A stretch of DNA of 64,000 bases from Marinomonas sp. SBI8L (lineage in GTDB: Bacteria; Pseudomonadota; Gammaproteobacteria; Pseudomonadales; Marinomonadaceae). Position 1 is the stretch's first letter. Each line of letters starts with the position of its first letter. The notes beneath the pieces are model-generated. The model saw nothing but the letters and a program-made list of their open reading frames with translations, ran no database searches and was not told the origin of the DNA. Below, in pieces: positions 35,781 through 44,939 of this stretch. Both the position numbers and the translations under genes were made by a program. The stretch is taken from the NCBI RefSeq assembly GCF_001624705.1, contig NZ_JSEO01000001.1, positions 1 to 64,000 of the forward strand. The letters run 5' to 3'.

Positions 35781-36614
35781 ATGATGACTCTTAATCAACA
35801 ACGTAAATTTAAAACCTTTGTTACAGGTGCATTTGCTTGGCTGATTGCACTCTTACTGTTTTTCCCTATTTTTTGGATGTTTATCACCTCCTTTAAAACA
35901 GAATTACAGGCGATCTCAGTGCCACCTTCACTCTTCTTTGAGCCAACCCTTGATAACTTTGGCATAGTGCAAGAGCGAAGTGACTATCTAAAGCATGCGC
36001 TTAATTCTGTCGTGACCTCTTTTGGTTCTACCTTGATTGCGCTCCTTATTGGTGTACCAGCCGCTTATGCTATGGCGTTTAACCCAACGAAGAAAACCAA
36101 GGATATTTTACTTTGGATGCTTTCCACCAAGATGCTTCCAGCAGTCGGTGTATTAGTCCCTATTTATATCTTAAGCCGTGATTATGGCCTATTAGATTCA
36201 CGTACAGGCTTGGTGATCATCTTTACCCTGATGAACCTACCTATCATCATTTGGATGCTGTTCTCCTACTTTAAAGATCTACCGAAAGAGATCCTAGAAG
36301 CCGCTCGAATGGACGGTGCGAGCCCATGGGATGAAATCGTTAAAGTTGTCTTACCTCTTTCCATTGGCGGTATTTCATCAACGGCGCTTTTATCCATCAT
36401 CTTGTGTTGGAACGAAGCCTTTTGGTCTCTTAACTTAACCGCCTCAGAAGCCGCGCCACTTACCGCCATGATTGCCTCTTACTCAAGCCCTGAAGGCTTG
36501 TTCTGGGCCAAGCTATCGGCCGCTTCTACCTTAGCCTGCGCTCCGATCGTCATATTCGGTTGGTTCTGCCAAAAACAACTTGTTCAAGGCCTTACATTCG
36601 GCGCTGTAAAATAA
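35781..36614 (+). CDS. mtlG: Polyol ABC transporter permease (MalG-type, MtlG)
   Basis: The 277-residue protein has six membrane helices and the EAA loop EAARMDGASPWDEIVKVVLPL (about 173-193). The region FPIFWMFITSFKTE near residue 30 is usual for MalG-type carbohydrate permeases. It pairs with the MalF-type permease just upstream to form the polyol channel. The ATPase gene follows after 18 bp. Confidence 0.88.
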   Translation: MMTLNQQRKFKTFVTGAFAWLIALLLFFPIFWMFITSFKTELQAISVPPSLFFEPTLDNFGIVQERSDYLKHALNSVVTSFGSTLIALLIGVPAAYAMAFNPTKKTKDILLWMLSTKMLPAVGVLVPIYILSRDYGLLDSRTGLVIIFTLMNLPIIIWMLFSYFKDLPKEILEAARMDGASPWDEIVKVVLPLSIGGISSTALLSIILCWNEAFWSLNLTASEAAPLTAMIASYSSPEGLFWAKLSAASTLACAPIVIFGWFCQKQLVQGLTFGAVK

Positions 36615-36632
36615 TTTTTAGGAACAAACATC

Positions 36633-37736
36633 ATGAGCTACTTAACCATTACAGAATTGCAAAAACACTACGACAGCTACCACGCACTTCGCGGTATCAA
36701 TCTTTCTATTACCGAAGGCGAGTTCGTAGTTTTCGTTGGCCCATCAGGCTGTGGTAAATCGACGCTACTAAGAACCATAGCGGGTTTAGAATCCAGTTCA
36801 GAAGGCAGTATTAATCTAGATAATAGAGACATCACAGAGCTTGCCTCTTCTAAGCGTGATTTGGCGATGGTGTTTCAGTCTTATGCACTTTACCCACATA
36901 TGACAGTGGCGGATAACCTTTCTTTCGCCCTGCGCCTTGCGAAAGTACCTGACAGTGAAATTGCCGAGAAAGTACGCAGTGTGTCAGCCTCTTTGCAGCT
37001 TGATCCCTTGCTGGATCGTAAACCTAAAGAGCTGTCTGGTGGCCAACGTCAAAGGGTCGCAATCGGTCGTGCGATCGTGCGCCAACCTAAGGTTTTCTTA
37101 TTCGATGAACCACTCTCTAACCTAGATGCAGCCCTTAGGGTACAGATGCGTTTAGAGCTTGCTCGTCTTCATAAAAAATTAGGTACAACAATGATTTATG
37201 TTACCCATGATCAGGTTGAAGCTATGACTCTAGCCGATCGAGTTGTCATTCTAAATGCAGGTCAAATTGAACAAGTCGGCACACCGCTAGAACTTTATCG
37301 CCAGCCAAATAGTCGCTTTGTGGCTGAGTTTATCGGCACACCAAAAATGAACCTTATCGAAGTCTCTGATGTTACCCGTCAAGACGAGCAACTCTCTTTA
37401 GATATAGGTGTCGGTAAAATTGCCTTCCCGAATGAGCGTATTAACGGCCCAGTGCCTGGCTCTATCAAGCTAGGTATTCGCCCTGAACACATGCACTTGG
37501 TACCAGAAGGCGGCGACATTAGCGGTAAAATAGAGCTAGTCGAACACCTAGGTTCAGAAGCTTATACCCACATTCAGCTAGATAACCAACAAACCATCAT
37601 AGTCAAAGCCCCTGCTCGCAGTAATATTCAAGACGGGCAATTAGTGCAGATCAAACTTGATCTTGATGAAGTTATTTTATTTAACGAAAGTGACCGTGTT
37701 ATCTCAAAATTAGCCGAGGATGTCAGCCATGCCTAA
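36633..37736 (+). CDS. mtlK: Polyol ABC transporter ATPase (MtlK/SmoK-like)
   Basis: The 367-residue protein is a MalK-type ATPase: Walker A GPSGCGKST at 36-44, signature LSGGQRQR at 134-141, Walker B VFLFDEP ending near 160, and the switch His in YVTHDQVEAMTLADR. A C-terminal regulatory TOBE/OB domain follows (about 240-360; LGIRPEHM). It powers polyol uptake, although MalK-type ATPases can be shared among sugar importers. AGGA lies upstream. Its 3' end overlaps the dehydrogenase gene, showing one operon. Confidence 0.9.
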   Translation: MSYLTITELQKHYDSYHALRGINLSITEGEFVVFVGPSGCGKSTLLRTIAGLESSSEGSINLDNRDITELASSKRDLAMVFQSYALYPHMTVADNLSFALRLAKVPDSEIAEKVRSVSASLQLDPLLDRKPKELSGGQRQRVAIGRAIVRQPKVFLFDEPLSNLDAALRVQMRLELARLHKKLGTTMIYVTHDQVEAMTLADRVVILNAGQIEQVGTPLELYRQPNSRFVAEFIGTPKMNLIEVSDVTRQDEQLSLDIGVGKIAFPNERINGPVPGSIKLGIRPEHMHLVPEGGDISGKIELVEHLGSEAYTHIQLDNQQTIIVKAPARSNIQDGQLVQIKLDLDEVILFNESDRVISKLAEDVSHA

Positions 37737-39162
37737 CATGCTCGCCCCAACGCGCGGAGCAGATCAACTGCTAGTACAAAACTATGAGAAGGATGCAATC
37801 TCCCCAGGTGTTATGCACCTGGGAGTGGGAGCCTTCCACCGTGCTCACCAAGCCGTATACTTTGACCGCCTACTTGCCCAGCCAGAAGGAAAAAACTGGG
37901 GCTTGATTGGCGTTAATATACGTCCGCAGGATAGCCAAGGTTTTGCTCAATTAAGTAAGCAAAACGGTGAATATGTGCTTAAAACCATGAGCCCAAAAGG
38001 TGAAGCGGTATACGAGCACATCCGCGCGATTACTCAGCTAGTTGATGGAGCAATCGAACCTGAAACAGTGGATCATCTCATGGCAGATGAGCAGATCCAG
38101 CTAATCACGACCACAGTGACCGAAGGTGGCTATTATCTAGATGAAAATAACCAATTGATGCAAGATCACCCTCTTATCAAGGATGATTTGAGCTCAGGTC
38201 GTAATACGCTTTATGCCTTTTTATATGCAGGTTTAAAAAAGCGTAGCGAAGCATCTGGCAGCAAGATCACCCTACTATGCTGTGATAATTTGCGTCATAA
38301 CGGCAAACTTTTAAAAACAGGTCTATTACAATTTTTAAAAGCGAAGCAAGACGAATCGCTACATGCTTGGGTACGAGAGAATTGCTCTTTTCCATCCTCT
38401 ATGGTTGATAGAATTACACCAAAACCTAGCATAGAGCATCAAAAGGATGTGCAGTCACGCTTCAACATTGAAGATAACATGACTGTCATGGCGGAAGACT
38501 TTATCCAATGGGTTGTAGAAGATGACTTTGCAGGCGAAAGACCACCTTTACATAAGGTGGATGTACAGCTAGTTGATGATGTCACACCTTTTGAAGAAGC
38601 CAAGATACGTATCTTAAATGCGGGTCATACCTGTGTTGCTTATCAAGCCGCCCTTAAAGGCTTAGATTACTTTGACCAAGCCATGATGGACATAGAGCTA
38701 AAGGTCTATTTCTCTGACTTTATTAAGCAAGATGCGATTCCTGCCATAGGCCAGTCTGTGGTCGATCTTTCTTCTTATGCCAAGGTCATTGCGCTGCGTT
38801 TTAGTAACACCAATATTGGCGATACGGTAGAGCGCATCTGTACAGATGGCTATGCCAAGTTCCCAATTTTTGTGTACCCAACCCTTGCTGGTATCTATCA
38901 ATTAGGCGGCATTCCCAATAAAACCATTGATGCTATTGCGAGCTGGTTTGTTTTTATCCATCAAACCGCCCAAGGCAAGTTGCAAGTTAATTATCACGAG
39001 CCAAACATGGATAAGCTTGCTGCTTTTACCAATGACGAAAAAGGCATTCATGCTTTTGCAACAGATACCTACCTATGGCAGGACCTACCAGAAGCCTACC
39101 CCGATTTTGTTTCTCGTTTGAGTCACTCAATTAAGCAAATTCAGTTGCGTTTTTCAGCCTAG
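37729..39162 (+). CDS. mtlD: Mannitol/arabitol 2-dehydrogenase, polyol-specific long-chain family (MtlD-like)
   Basis: From ATG 37729 (MPNMLAPTRG...) the enzyme has 477 residues. It belongs to the long-chain polyol dehydrogenases: GVGAFHRAHQAVYFD near the N-terminus and the catalytic signature K-x4-N-x2-H in AKIRILNAGHTC (K292, N297, H300). It oxidises mannitol to fructose, or arabitol to xylulose, with NAD. With a xylulokinase gene in the cluster, both are plausible. GAGG sits nine bases before 37729; the frame also has ATG at 37720 directly abutting that site. It overlaps the ATPase gene end. Confidence 0.88.
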   Translation: MPNMLAPTRGADQLLVQNYEKDAISPGVMHLGVGAFHRAHQAVYFDRLLAQPEGKNWGLIGVNIRPQDSQGFAQLSKQNGEYVLKTMSPKGEAVYEHIRAITQLVDGAIEPETVDHLMADEQIQLITTTVTEGGYYLDENNQLMQDHPLIKDDLSSGRNTLYAFLYAGLKKRSEASGSKITLLCCDNLRHNGKLLKTGLLQFLKAKQDESLHAWVRENCSFPSSMVDRITPKPSIEHQKDVQSRFNIEDNMTVMAEDFIQWVVEDDFAGERPPLHKVDVQLVDDVTPFEEAKIRILNAGHTCVAYQAALKGLDYFDQAMMDIELKVYFSDFIKQDAIPAIGQSVVDLSSYAKVIALRFSNTNIGDTVERICTDGYAKFPIFVYPTLAGIYQLGGIPNKTIDAIASWFVFIHQTAQGKLQVNYHEPNMDKLAAFTNDEKGIHAFATDTYLWQDLPEAYPDFVSRLSHSIKQIQLRFSA

Positions 39163-39190
39163 AAGCAAAGGTTAAATTTAAGGAATTAAT

Positions 39191-39985
39191 ATGACATTAG
39201 ATAATCAAAACTTGGAAAATAAAGTGGCTTTGATTACTGGTTCAGCGGGCGGCATAGGACTTGCCATTGCACAAACCTATTTGGCTAACGGTGCAAAAGT
39301 AGTGCTGACTGATTATCAAAAAGACACGCCAGACGCTTTAGTAGGGCTACTGGCAGATTACCCCGATAATGCCCTTTATATTGGCTGTGATATCTGTGAT
39401 AGCCAAGGAGTCGATAGGTTAATCCAGCACACTGTCGAACAATTCGATCGACTGGATATTCTGGTAAACAATGCGGCGGTGTTTGATTTAGCACCAATAC
39501 TTGAATCCGATGAAGAGAGCTTTGATCGCCTTTTTGATATCAACGTCAAAGCCTTCTTCTTTACCCTGCAAAAAGTCGCTCAAAAGATGGTCGATATGGG
39601 TATAGAGGGTCGCATTATCAATATGGCATCTCAGGCAGGTCGCCGCGGTGAAGCCCTTGTTTCCCATTATTGTGCAACGAAAGCCGCTGTGATCAGTTAT
39701 ACCCAATCGGCAGCCCTTGGATTAGCTCAGTATAAAATCAATGTGAACGCAATTTCGCCTGGCGTGATAGATACCCCGATGTGGGAGCATGTGGATAGTC
39801 TATTTGCCAAACACGAAAACCTCGCACTTGGAGAAAAGAAAGTTTCTGTTGGTAAGGCCGTCCCCTTAGGTTATATGGGAGAGCCTGCAGAGATAGCCTC
39901 TTTAGCACTCTTTTTAGCCTCAGAAGGTGCCAGATACATTACCGCTCAGACCTACAATGTCGATGGCGGCAATGTGATGAGTTAA
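39191..39985 (+). CDS. smoS: Short-chain polyol dehydrogenase, SmoS-like (sorbitol/L-iditol 2-dehydrogenase)
   Basis: The 264-residue SDR has the cofactor motif TGSAGGIGLA (16-25), NNAA (93-96), and catalytic S147, Y160 and K164 (YCATK). Closest in style is SmoS, the NAD-dependent sorbitol dehydrogenase that converts sorbitol to fructose and also acts on galactitol and L-iditol. It is last of the structural genes in this operon, with AAGGA before the start, 28 bp after the MtlD-like gene. Having two polyol oxidases suggests a broad substrate range. Confidence 0.82.
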   Translation: MTLDNQNLENKVALITGSAGGIGLAIAQTYLANGAKVVLTDYQKDTPDALVGLLADYPDNALYIGCDICDSQGVDRLIQHTVEQFDRLDILVNNAAVFDLAPILESDEESFDRLFDINVKAFFFTLQKVAQKMVDMGIEGRIINMASQAGRRGEALVSHYCATKAAVISYTQSAALGLAQYKINVNAISPGVIDTPMWEHVDSLFAKHENLALGEKKVSVGKAVPLGYMGEPAEIASLALFLASEGARYITAQTYNVDGGNVMS

Positions 39986-40062
39986 TATACAAACCAAATA
40001 GCTACACTCAGAAAATTAGGCGTGCACTTTTATTTGGAGCAAGAGCCTAATAGGAAAGTAAG

Positions 40063-40953
40063 ATGTCTATGAAAAACCGAAACACACCAGAGCTCGAATT
40101 AATTGAAGAGCATGTTGAAACCATACGTTATCTTGAACATGGTTTTCCTTGTGACCTGATACGCTGGCATGCCCACGATGATTACGAGCTGCATTTTATT
40201 GTGTCCACAACGGGCAAGGTATTTATTGGTGATTACATAGGCACTTACACTCCTGGCCAACTCATTCTCACCGGCCCAAGATTGCCCCATAACTGGGTTT
40301 GTCAAAATGACCAAGACCCAGTTAAATTAAGAGATATGGTGATACGTTTTGATCACGAATCCTTCTCTAATGGTTTAAAAATCATCCCAGAGCTGGCCGA
40401 GATTTTACCTATGCTTGCAAGAGCAAAGTCTGGCATAGAGTTTTTAAACTTTGACCCAGACTACCTCAAAGAAACCTTTGAAAAAGTCCGTGATAGCCAT
40501 GGTTTACAGCGCCTTATTAATGCTCTTCCCCTGTTAAGCAAGCTTGCCTCTACCCATGATTATCGCCTGCTTTCTACTGTACAAATTGACTTAAAATCTA
40601 ACGAGAGTCTACAACGTAAAATCAATACCGTCGTGGATTACGTCTCGCAAAATTATAATAAAGATATCTGTCTGTCAGATGCGGCGAGTTTAATTGGTAT
40701 GTCCGATAGCCACTTCTCTCGCTTCTTCAAAAAAGCCACGGGGAACCGTTTTATCGAGTTTGTAAATCGAGTTCGCATTAGTCGTGCTTGCAGCTTATTA
40801 AGTGATACAGACCAGCAGATTACCAACATTTGCTTCTTAGTGGGCTTTAACAGTGTGGCTAACTTTAATCGTCGTTTCCATGAGCTCAAAGGCGTCACCC
40901 CAAGGGATTTTCGTAGCCAAAGTCATAATCATGATGAAGCAATACCCTACTAG
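40063..40953 (+). CDS. mtlR: AraC-family regulator of the polyol cluster (MtlR-like)
   Basis: The 296-residue protein has an N-terminal cupin sensing domain (about 15-100; HAHDDYELHFIVS, GQLILTGPRLPHNW) and C-terminal twin AraC helix-turn-helix motifs (about 190-285; LIGMSDSHFSRFFKKATG and VGFNSVANFNRRFHELKGVTP). This layout equals the mannitol activator MtlR of Pseudomonas. It follows the dehydrogenases by 77 bp in the same direction and probably activates the operon when polyols are present. ATG 40069 is an alternative start. Confidence 0.82.
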   Translation: MSMKNRNTPELELIEEHVETIRYLEHGFPCDLIRWHAHDDYELHFIVSTTGKVFIGDYIGTYTPGQLILTGPRLPHNWVCQNDQDPVKLRDMVIRFDHESFSNGLKIIPELAEILPMLARAKSGIEFLNFDPDYLKETFEKVRDSHGLQRLINALPLLSKLASTHDYRLLSTVQIDLKSNESLQRKINTVVDYVSQNYNKDICLSDAASLIGMSDSHFSRFFKKATGNRFIEFVNRVRISRACSLLSDTDQQITNICFLVGFNSVANFNRRFHELKGVTPRDFRSQSHNHDEAIPY

Positions 40954-41010
40954 AAACCTCTTGGTAGAAACTTTTTAGTCGACACACATTACTAGAGAAG
41001 TCTTGCTAAA

Positions 41011-41047
41011 AGCGCTTACTGAACTCAAGCGAGCTCAGTAAGGCTTT
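41011..41047 (+). terminator. Hairpin at the junction of the convergent regulator and xylulokinase genes
   Basis: CTTACTGAACTC (41015-41026) pairs with GAGCTCAGTAAG (41031-41042) with one mismatch and loop AAGC, extended by AGC/GCT and followed by TTTGATT. It can end the plus-strand operon; its right arm also encodes the last residues (LTELA) of xylulokinase. Confidence 0.5.
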
Positions 41048-42572
41048 GATTAAATACCAAACTCGCCTTAGCAAGCTGGCTATAAACCTCATGTTTTTTC
41101 AGATAATACTCAGCCAGTTCAGCTTGAGGTTGGTGTTCGTCTAATACCTCTGGCATGACGCAAATCTCTGCTATCAGATTCTCTAGAAGATCCTTAGGCG
41201 CTTTGTTATCTAACACATCATAAAGTGCGTCTTCATATCTCACACCTATCATGGCTAGTCGAGCAGCCCCTAACCCGGGCGCCACTTCCCCTCCATCTCG
41301 ATAAACCAAATTTTGATCTAACACATTCGATAAGATCTGACGCCACAAGGGAGAACGAGCACCACCGCCAATTAAAGACAACTCCTGTTTAAGACCAGCG
41401 TCGTTAGCTAACGCCTGCTGACAATCCAAGAGAGAGAAGGCAACCCCTTCTAACACGGCTAAAGTCATTTCTTCAATAGAGGTATCATTAACCAAGCCAA
41501 TAAATTGGCCCGTCATTAAAGGGTTATTATGAGGTGTACGCTCTCCATTTAAGTAAGGTAGAAATACCAGTTTAGTCCTCAGATGCCCACGCTTTTCAAT
41601 AAAACTCTCCAGTGCAGCTAATAAGTCTGCAACTGGCTTATTAGCTAGTTTAGCGACCCAGGATAAAGAGTTGGCTGCACTTAATGTCACCCCCATTTGA
41701 TGCCAACGATTAGGCAGAGCGTGGCAAAAAGCATGCACTGTCTTTTCAGGGTTAGCTCTGTGTTGATCGCTCACACTAAAATATACGCCAGAAGTCCCTA
41801 GAGAAATTAAGCCTTGACCAGTATTTACCACCCCCATTCCCACAGCGCCCGCGGCATTATCGCCAGCACCAGCCACAACAGGCACTTGTGGCAAGGACAA
41901 TAAGGCCGCCACATCATCCGACAAACACCCAATTACATCACAAGCTTCATGCACCTTAGGCATATTCTCAAGGGTAAAATCTGTAGCGGCTAAAAGAGAG
42001 GTATCCCATTGACGAGTGGCAGGGTTAAGCCAGAGGGTACCAGCTGCATCCGAGCAATCAGTGGCAAGTTGTCCTGTTAAACGATAAGACAAATAATCCT
42101 TAGGCAGTAAGACATATTGCACCTTAGCGAAAAGCGCTGGCTCATGTCGTTTTAACCATAAGGCTTTGGGAGAAGTAAAACCTGACATGGCCAAGTTACC
42201 ACTCAAGTTTAATAGATTAGGACACAAGCTTATTAAGTCTTGGCACTCTTGCTGACTACGGCCGTCATTCCAGAGAATACAAGGTCTTAGCACTTCGCCT
42301 TGCTTATCAAGAAAAGTTGCACCATGCATCTGCCCTGACAAGCCTATGCCTTTTAACTGGCTAAAATCTTCGCCTTGGGTATCTAAAATCAGGTGTAAAC
42401 TGGCGACAACCTCTTTTACAGCTTGCCACCAAGATAACGGCTCTTGCTCAGACCAAAGCGAACTAGGAGAGTTAACTTCAAGGCTCTTAGCGCTCATTGC
42501 CACTAATTCGCCTTGGGAATTAATCACAACACCTTTTAAACCAGAGGTACCAAGATCCAAGCCTAAATACAT
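41025..42572 (-). CDS. xylB: Xylulokinase (FGGY family, MtlY/XylB-like)
   Basis: The 515-residue kinase has the FGGY two-domain layout: LGLDLGTSGLKGVVIN at the N-terminus, GLSGQMHGATFLD (about 79-91), the catalytic-type GAGDNAAGAVGMG (about 235-247), FLPYLNGERTPHNNP (about 336-350) and the ATP-site GGGARSPLWRQILSN (about 402-416). These are xylulokinase marks. It should phosphorylate D-xylulose formed from arabitol; in Pseudomonas, mtlY sits in the mannitol operon in the same way. It is convergent with the operon rather than inside it. No fructokinase gene is seen. TAGGAGAG precedes the start. Confidence 0.88.
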   Translation of the reverse strand: MYLGLDLGTSGLKGVVINSQGELVAMSAKSLEVNSPSSLWSEQEPLSWWQAVKEVVASLHLILDTQGEDFSQLKGIGLSGQMHGATFLDKQGEVLRPCILWNDGRSQQECQDLISLCPNLLNLSGNLAMSGFTSPKALWLKRHEPALFAKVQYVLLPKDYLSYRLTGQLATDCSDAAGTLWLNPATRQWDTSLLAATDFTLENMPKVHEACDVIGCLSDDVAALLSLPQVPVVAGAGDNAAGAVGMGVVNTGQGLISLGTSGVYFSVSDQHRANPEKTVHAFCHALPNRWHQMGVTLSAANSLSWVAKLANKPVADLLAALESFIEKRGHLRTKLVFLPYLNGERTPHNNPLMTGQFIGLVNDTSIEEMTLAVLEGVAFSLLDCQQALANDAGLKQELSLIGGGARSPLWRQILSNVLDQNLVYRDGGEVAPGLGAARLAMIGVRYEDALYDVLDNKAPKDLLENLIAEICVMPEVLDEHQPQAELAEYYLKKHEVYSQLAKASLVFNQSLTELA

Positions 42573-42762
42573 GAAAACACTCTCCTATTCTTTTTGATTA
42601 AACACAATAACAGAGTGTTAAAACAAAGGCGGTCTGAGTCAATCAAATTGGGCAAAGCCAACAGATGTGTATTAGTATTTGCTAAAAAAGGTTTAGTTCG
42701 CTCAACATAGAAAGCTTTTATTCAAACTTGCTTGAAGGATAAAAGAGCTAGGAAGAGCAAAC

Positions 42763-43170
42763 TTAATCTATGGGCCTTTCAACCTGATGGTCCGTCGGCT
42801 GGGGGGTTATAGTGAGTACTTTCACTCCTTTTGGAGATTCAAACCTATGCCATACACCTTGCGGCACGATAAGTAACTCACCCGCCTTTATTTTATTTGG
42901 GACTTCTTCGTTATCAATCAGCAGAACTAAGCTCGTTTCGCCTTCGATAACTTGCACCATTTCATCCCCATTAGCGTGCCTTTCCCACTCACTAAAGCCG
43001 GTATAATTGGCAATAAACATACCGCCATTGCCAAAGTCAGACAGGTTAGCATAGGCACTGTGACCATCATTATGATCAGGGTTGGTGGGTGTTCGTCCAT
43101 CAAGGTGTTTGGTTTGTGAAAAGGCTTGTTCGATATTGATAGCTACTGCTTTATTAAAAAGTGTCTTCAT
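42763..43170 (-). CDS. Single-domain cupin protein
   Basis: From ATG 43170 (MKTLFNKAVAINIEQ...) the protein has 135 residues, forming one cupin barrel with SEWERHANGDEMVQVIEGE (His/Glu metal-type motif 1) and PQGVWHRFESPKG (motif 2). Such small cupins bind metals or sugars, or act as isomerases; a role beside the polyol genes is possible but unproven. The frame extends to 43251, but the 27 extra residues look non-coding, and GGAT precedes ATG 43170. It is codirectional with xylulokinase, about 190 bp upstream. Confidence 0.72.
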   Translation of the reverse strand: MKTLFNKAVAINIEQAFSQTKHLDGRTPTNPDHNDGHSAYANLSDFGNGGMFIANYTGFSEWERHANGDEMVQVIEGETSLVLLIDNEEVPNKIKAGELLIVPQGVWHRFESPKGVKVLTITPQPTDHQVERPID

Positions 43171-43380
43171 CACTAAGATCCATTTAGTTTTTTTATTGAA
43201 TGTGAAGATATGACTAGTTATTGGACTAAATACAAGATTTAGATGCCCCAAAAATTAGCCGTTTTTATAACTTCTTATCAACACTGGCGCTTACAAAATA
43301 AGACGCTTTAATCAGGTCCTCCCCTATTCCATCACCTATAGTTAACTTTAATCAATAAAGATAAGTAAGCATAAATTAAA

Positions 43381-43414
43381 CAATTAGAGCCAGCAGCTCT
43401 AATTGGGAGGAAGG
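43381..43414 (+). promoter_or_regulatory. Leader hairpin and strong ribosome-binding site of the orphan binding protein
   Basis: CAATTAGAGC (43381-43390) and GCTCTAATTG (43396-43405) form a perfect 10-bp stem with loop CAGCA, immediately followed by the near-consensus ribosome-binding site GGAGGAAGG (43406-43414). The position suggests message stabilisation or control of translation initiation. There is no T-run. Confidence 0.6.
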
Positions 43415-43417
43415 AAT

Positions 43418-44737
43418 ATGAAAAACTTGATTAATAAAATTTATTATTTTTCATTTTTAATAATTCTAACACTAGCTATATCAACTAGTCATGCTCAGTC
43501 CACTATCACAATTGCGACAGTTAATAACAGCCACATGATGATGATGCAAGAACTCACACCCGTATTTGAAAAAGCGAATCCAGACATAAAAGTAAAATGG
43601 ATTACCGTTGAAGAAGGTGAACTACGTGAACACATTACTCTAGATGTCACCGATAAACATGGCTTCTATGATGTTATTAGCATTGGTATGTATGAAGCAC
43701 CTATTTGGGGAGAAAAAAAATGGATACAGCCAATTGATACAAGTGGCAACTATGATGTAGAAGATATTATTCCCTCTATTCGCAAAGGTCTCTCATATAA
43801 GGACACTCTCTATGCCGCCCCATTTTATGGTGAGAGCTCAATGGTGATTTACCGTAAAGACCTTGTAGAAAAAGCGGGAGTAGAAATTAATGATCGTGAC
43901 ACATGGGAACACATAAGAAATGTTGCAGCAGCTATCCATAACCCCAACTCAGGAGTATATGGCATGTGCTTACGCGGTAAGGCTGGCTGGGGAGATAACA
44001 TGGCATTCATAACAACGATGGCTAACTCATTTGGAGCACGTTGGTTTGATGAAAGATGGAAACCTCAACTTGAAACAAATGAATGGCAAAACGCCGTAAG
44101 TTTTTATGTAGAACTGCTAAACGAATATGGCCCACCAGATGCTAGCAACAATAGCTACAATGAAAACCTAGCTCTGTTTAGCCAAGGTAAATGCGGCATT
44201 CTCATTGATGCCACCATTGCTGCTTCTTTTGTAACAGACCCGTCGAAGAGTAAAGTGTTTGATAAAGTGGGTTTTGCCCAATCCCCTATTCAAGTGACTG
44301 ATAAAGGCGCAAATTGGCTTTGGGCCTGGTCTCTTGCAATACCTAGCGCAGCGCAGAATGCTAAAGCAGCTCAAACCTTTATTCGTTGGGCCACCTCGAA
44401 AGAATATATAGCGTTAGTAGGAAAAACAAAAGGTTGGGCATCCATCCCAACAGGGACTCGAATCAGTACCTATCAAAACCCACATTTTTTAAAGGCCTCC
44501 ACTTTTGCTCAAGATGAGCTAAAAGCAATCAATTCAGCGAACCCTGCTGATAGCACCCTTAAGCCTTCTCCTTATGTTGGGGTTCAGTTTGCCGCCATAC
44601 CTGAATTTCAAGACATAGGAACAATCACAGGGCAAATGGTTTCAGGTGCATTAAATGGCTCTATATCAGTAGAACAGGCACTTAAATCGGCCAACCTTTC
44701 CGCAGATAATCACATGCTTCAGGCAGATTACTACTAG
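43418..44737 (+). CDS. Orphan paralog of the polyol-binding protein
   Basis: From ATG 43418 (MKNLINKIYYFSFLI..., after GGAGGAAGG) this is a 439-residue exported protein with a signal peptide cut near SHAQ. It matches the operon's own binding protein over its whole length, by eye at roughly three quarters or more of positions, with long identical blocks (NPADSTLKPSPYVGVQFAAI; RGKAGWGDNMAF). Its DNA is clearly more AT-rich, notably in the signal region, so it is not a recent duplicate. No permease or ATPase follows. It probably feeds the same transporter with another polyol. A frame start at 43403 (TTG) is less likely. Confidence 0.87.
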   Translation: MKNLINKIYYFSFLIILTLAISTSHAQSTITIATVNNSHMMMMQELTPVFEKANPDIKVKWITVEEGELREHITLDVTDKHGFYDVISIGMYEAPIWGEKKWIQPIDTSGNYDVEDIIPSIRKGLSYKDTLYAAPFYGESSMVIYRKDLVEKAGVEINDRDTWEHIRNVAAAIHNPNSGVYGMCLRGKAGWGDNMAFITTMANSFGARWFDERWKPQLETNEWQNAVSFYVELLNEYGPPDASNNSYNENLALFSQGKCGILIDATIAASFVTDPSKSKVFDKVGFAQSPIQVTDKGANWLWAWSLAIPSAAQNAKAAQTFIRWATSKEYIALVGKTKGWASIPTGTRISTYQNPHFLKASTFAQDELKAINSANPADSTLKPSPYVGVQFAAIPEFQDIGTITGQMVSGALNGSISVEQALKSANLSADNHMLQADYY

Positions 44738-44827
44738 AGGGACTGCGGATAAGACCTCCCGTTTCAGTTGGTGGATAAAAGCAACTAGTTTGATGACAAG
44801 GGCCGCAGTGTAATCGTAGGTTTCCTA
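44736..44827. mobile_element. MITE-like element, copy C (internally deleted, about 92 bp)
   Basis: The first 80 bp match copies A and B in order (CTGCGGATAAG, ACCTCCCG, GTGGATAAAAGC and so on), then jump to the right end (TAATCGTAGGTTTCCT). It lacks about 175 bp of the middle. The terminal repeats are diverged but recognisable. It begins on the stop codon of the orphan binding-protein gene. Confidence 0.65.
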
Positions 44828-44848
44828 TCATTTAATAGGAGATAATCT

Positions 44849-44885
44849 AAACCAATGCAAAGCTATTTAAGCTCTGCATTGGTTT
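44849..44885. terminator. Bidirectional terminator-like hairpin
   Basis: AAACCAATGCAAAGCT (44849-44864) and AGCTCTGCATTGGTTT (44870-44885) form a 16-bp stem with one mismatch and a 5-nt loop, with T/A runs at the ends. It lies between the orphan binding-protein gene (plus) and the end of the formate dehydrogenase operon (minus). Confidence 0.75.
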
Positions 44886-44939
44886 TATCAGCTATCTAGG
44901 GGAATTCACCCTAATGGAGAATTCGGGATAAATCAGTAA

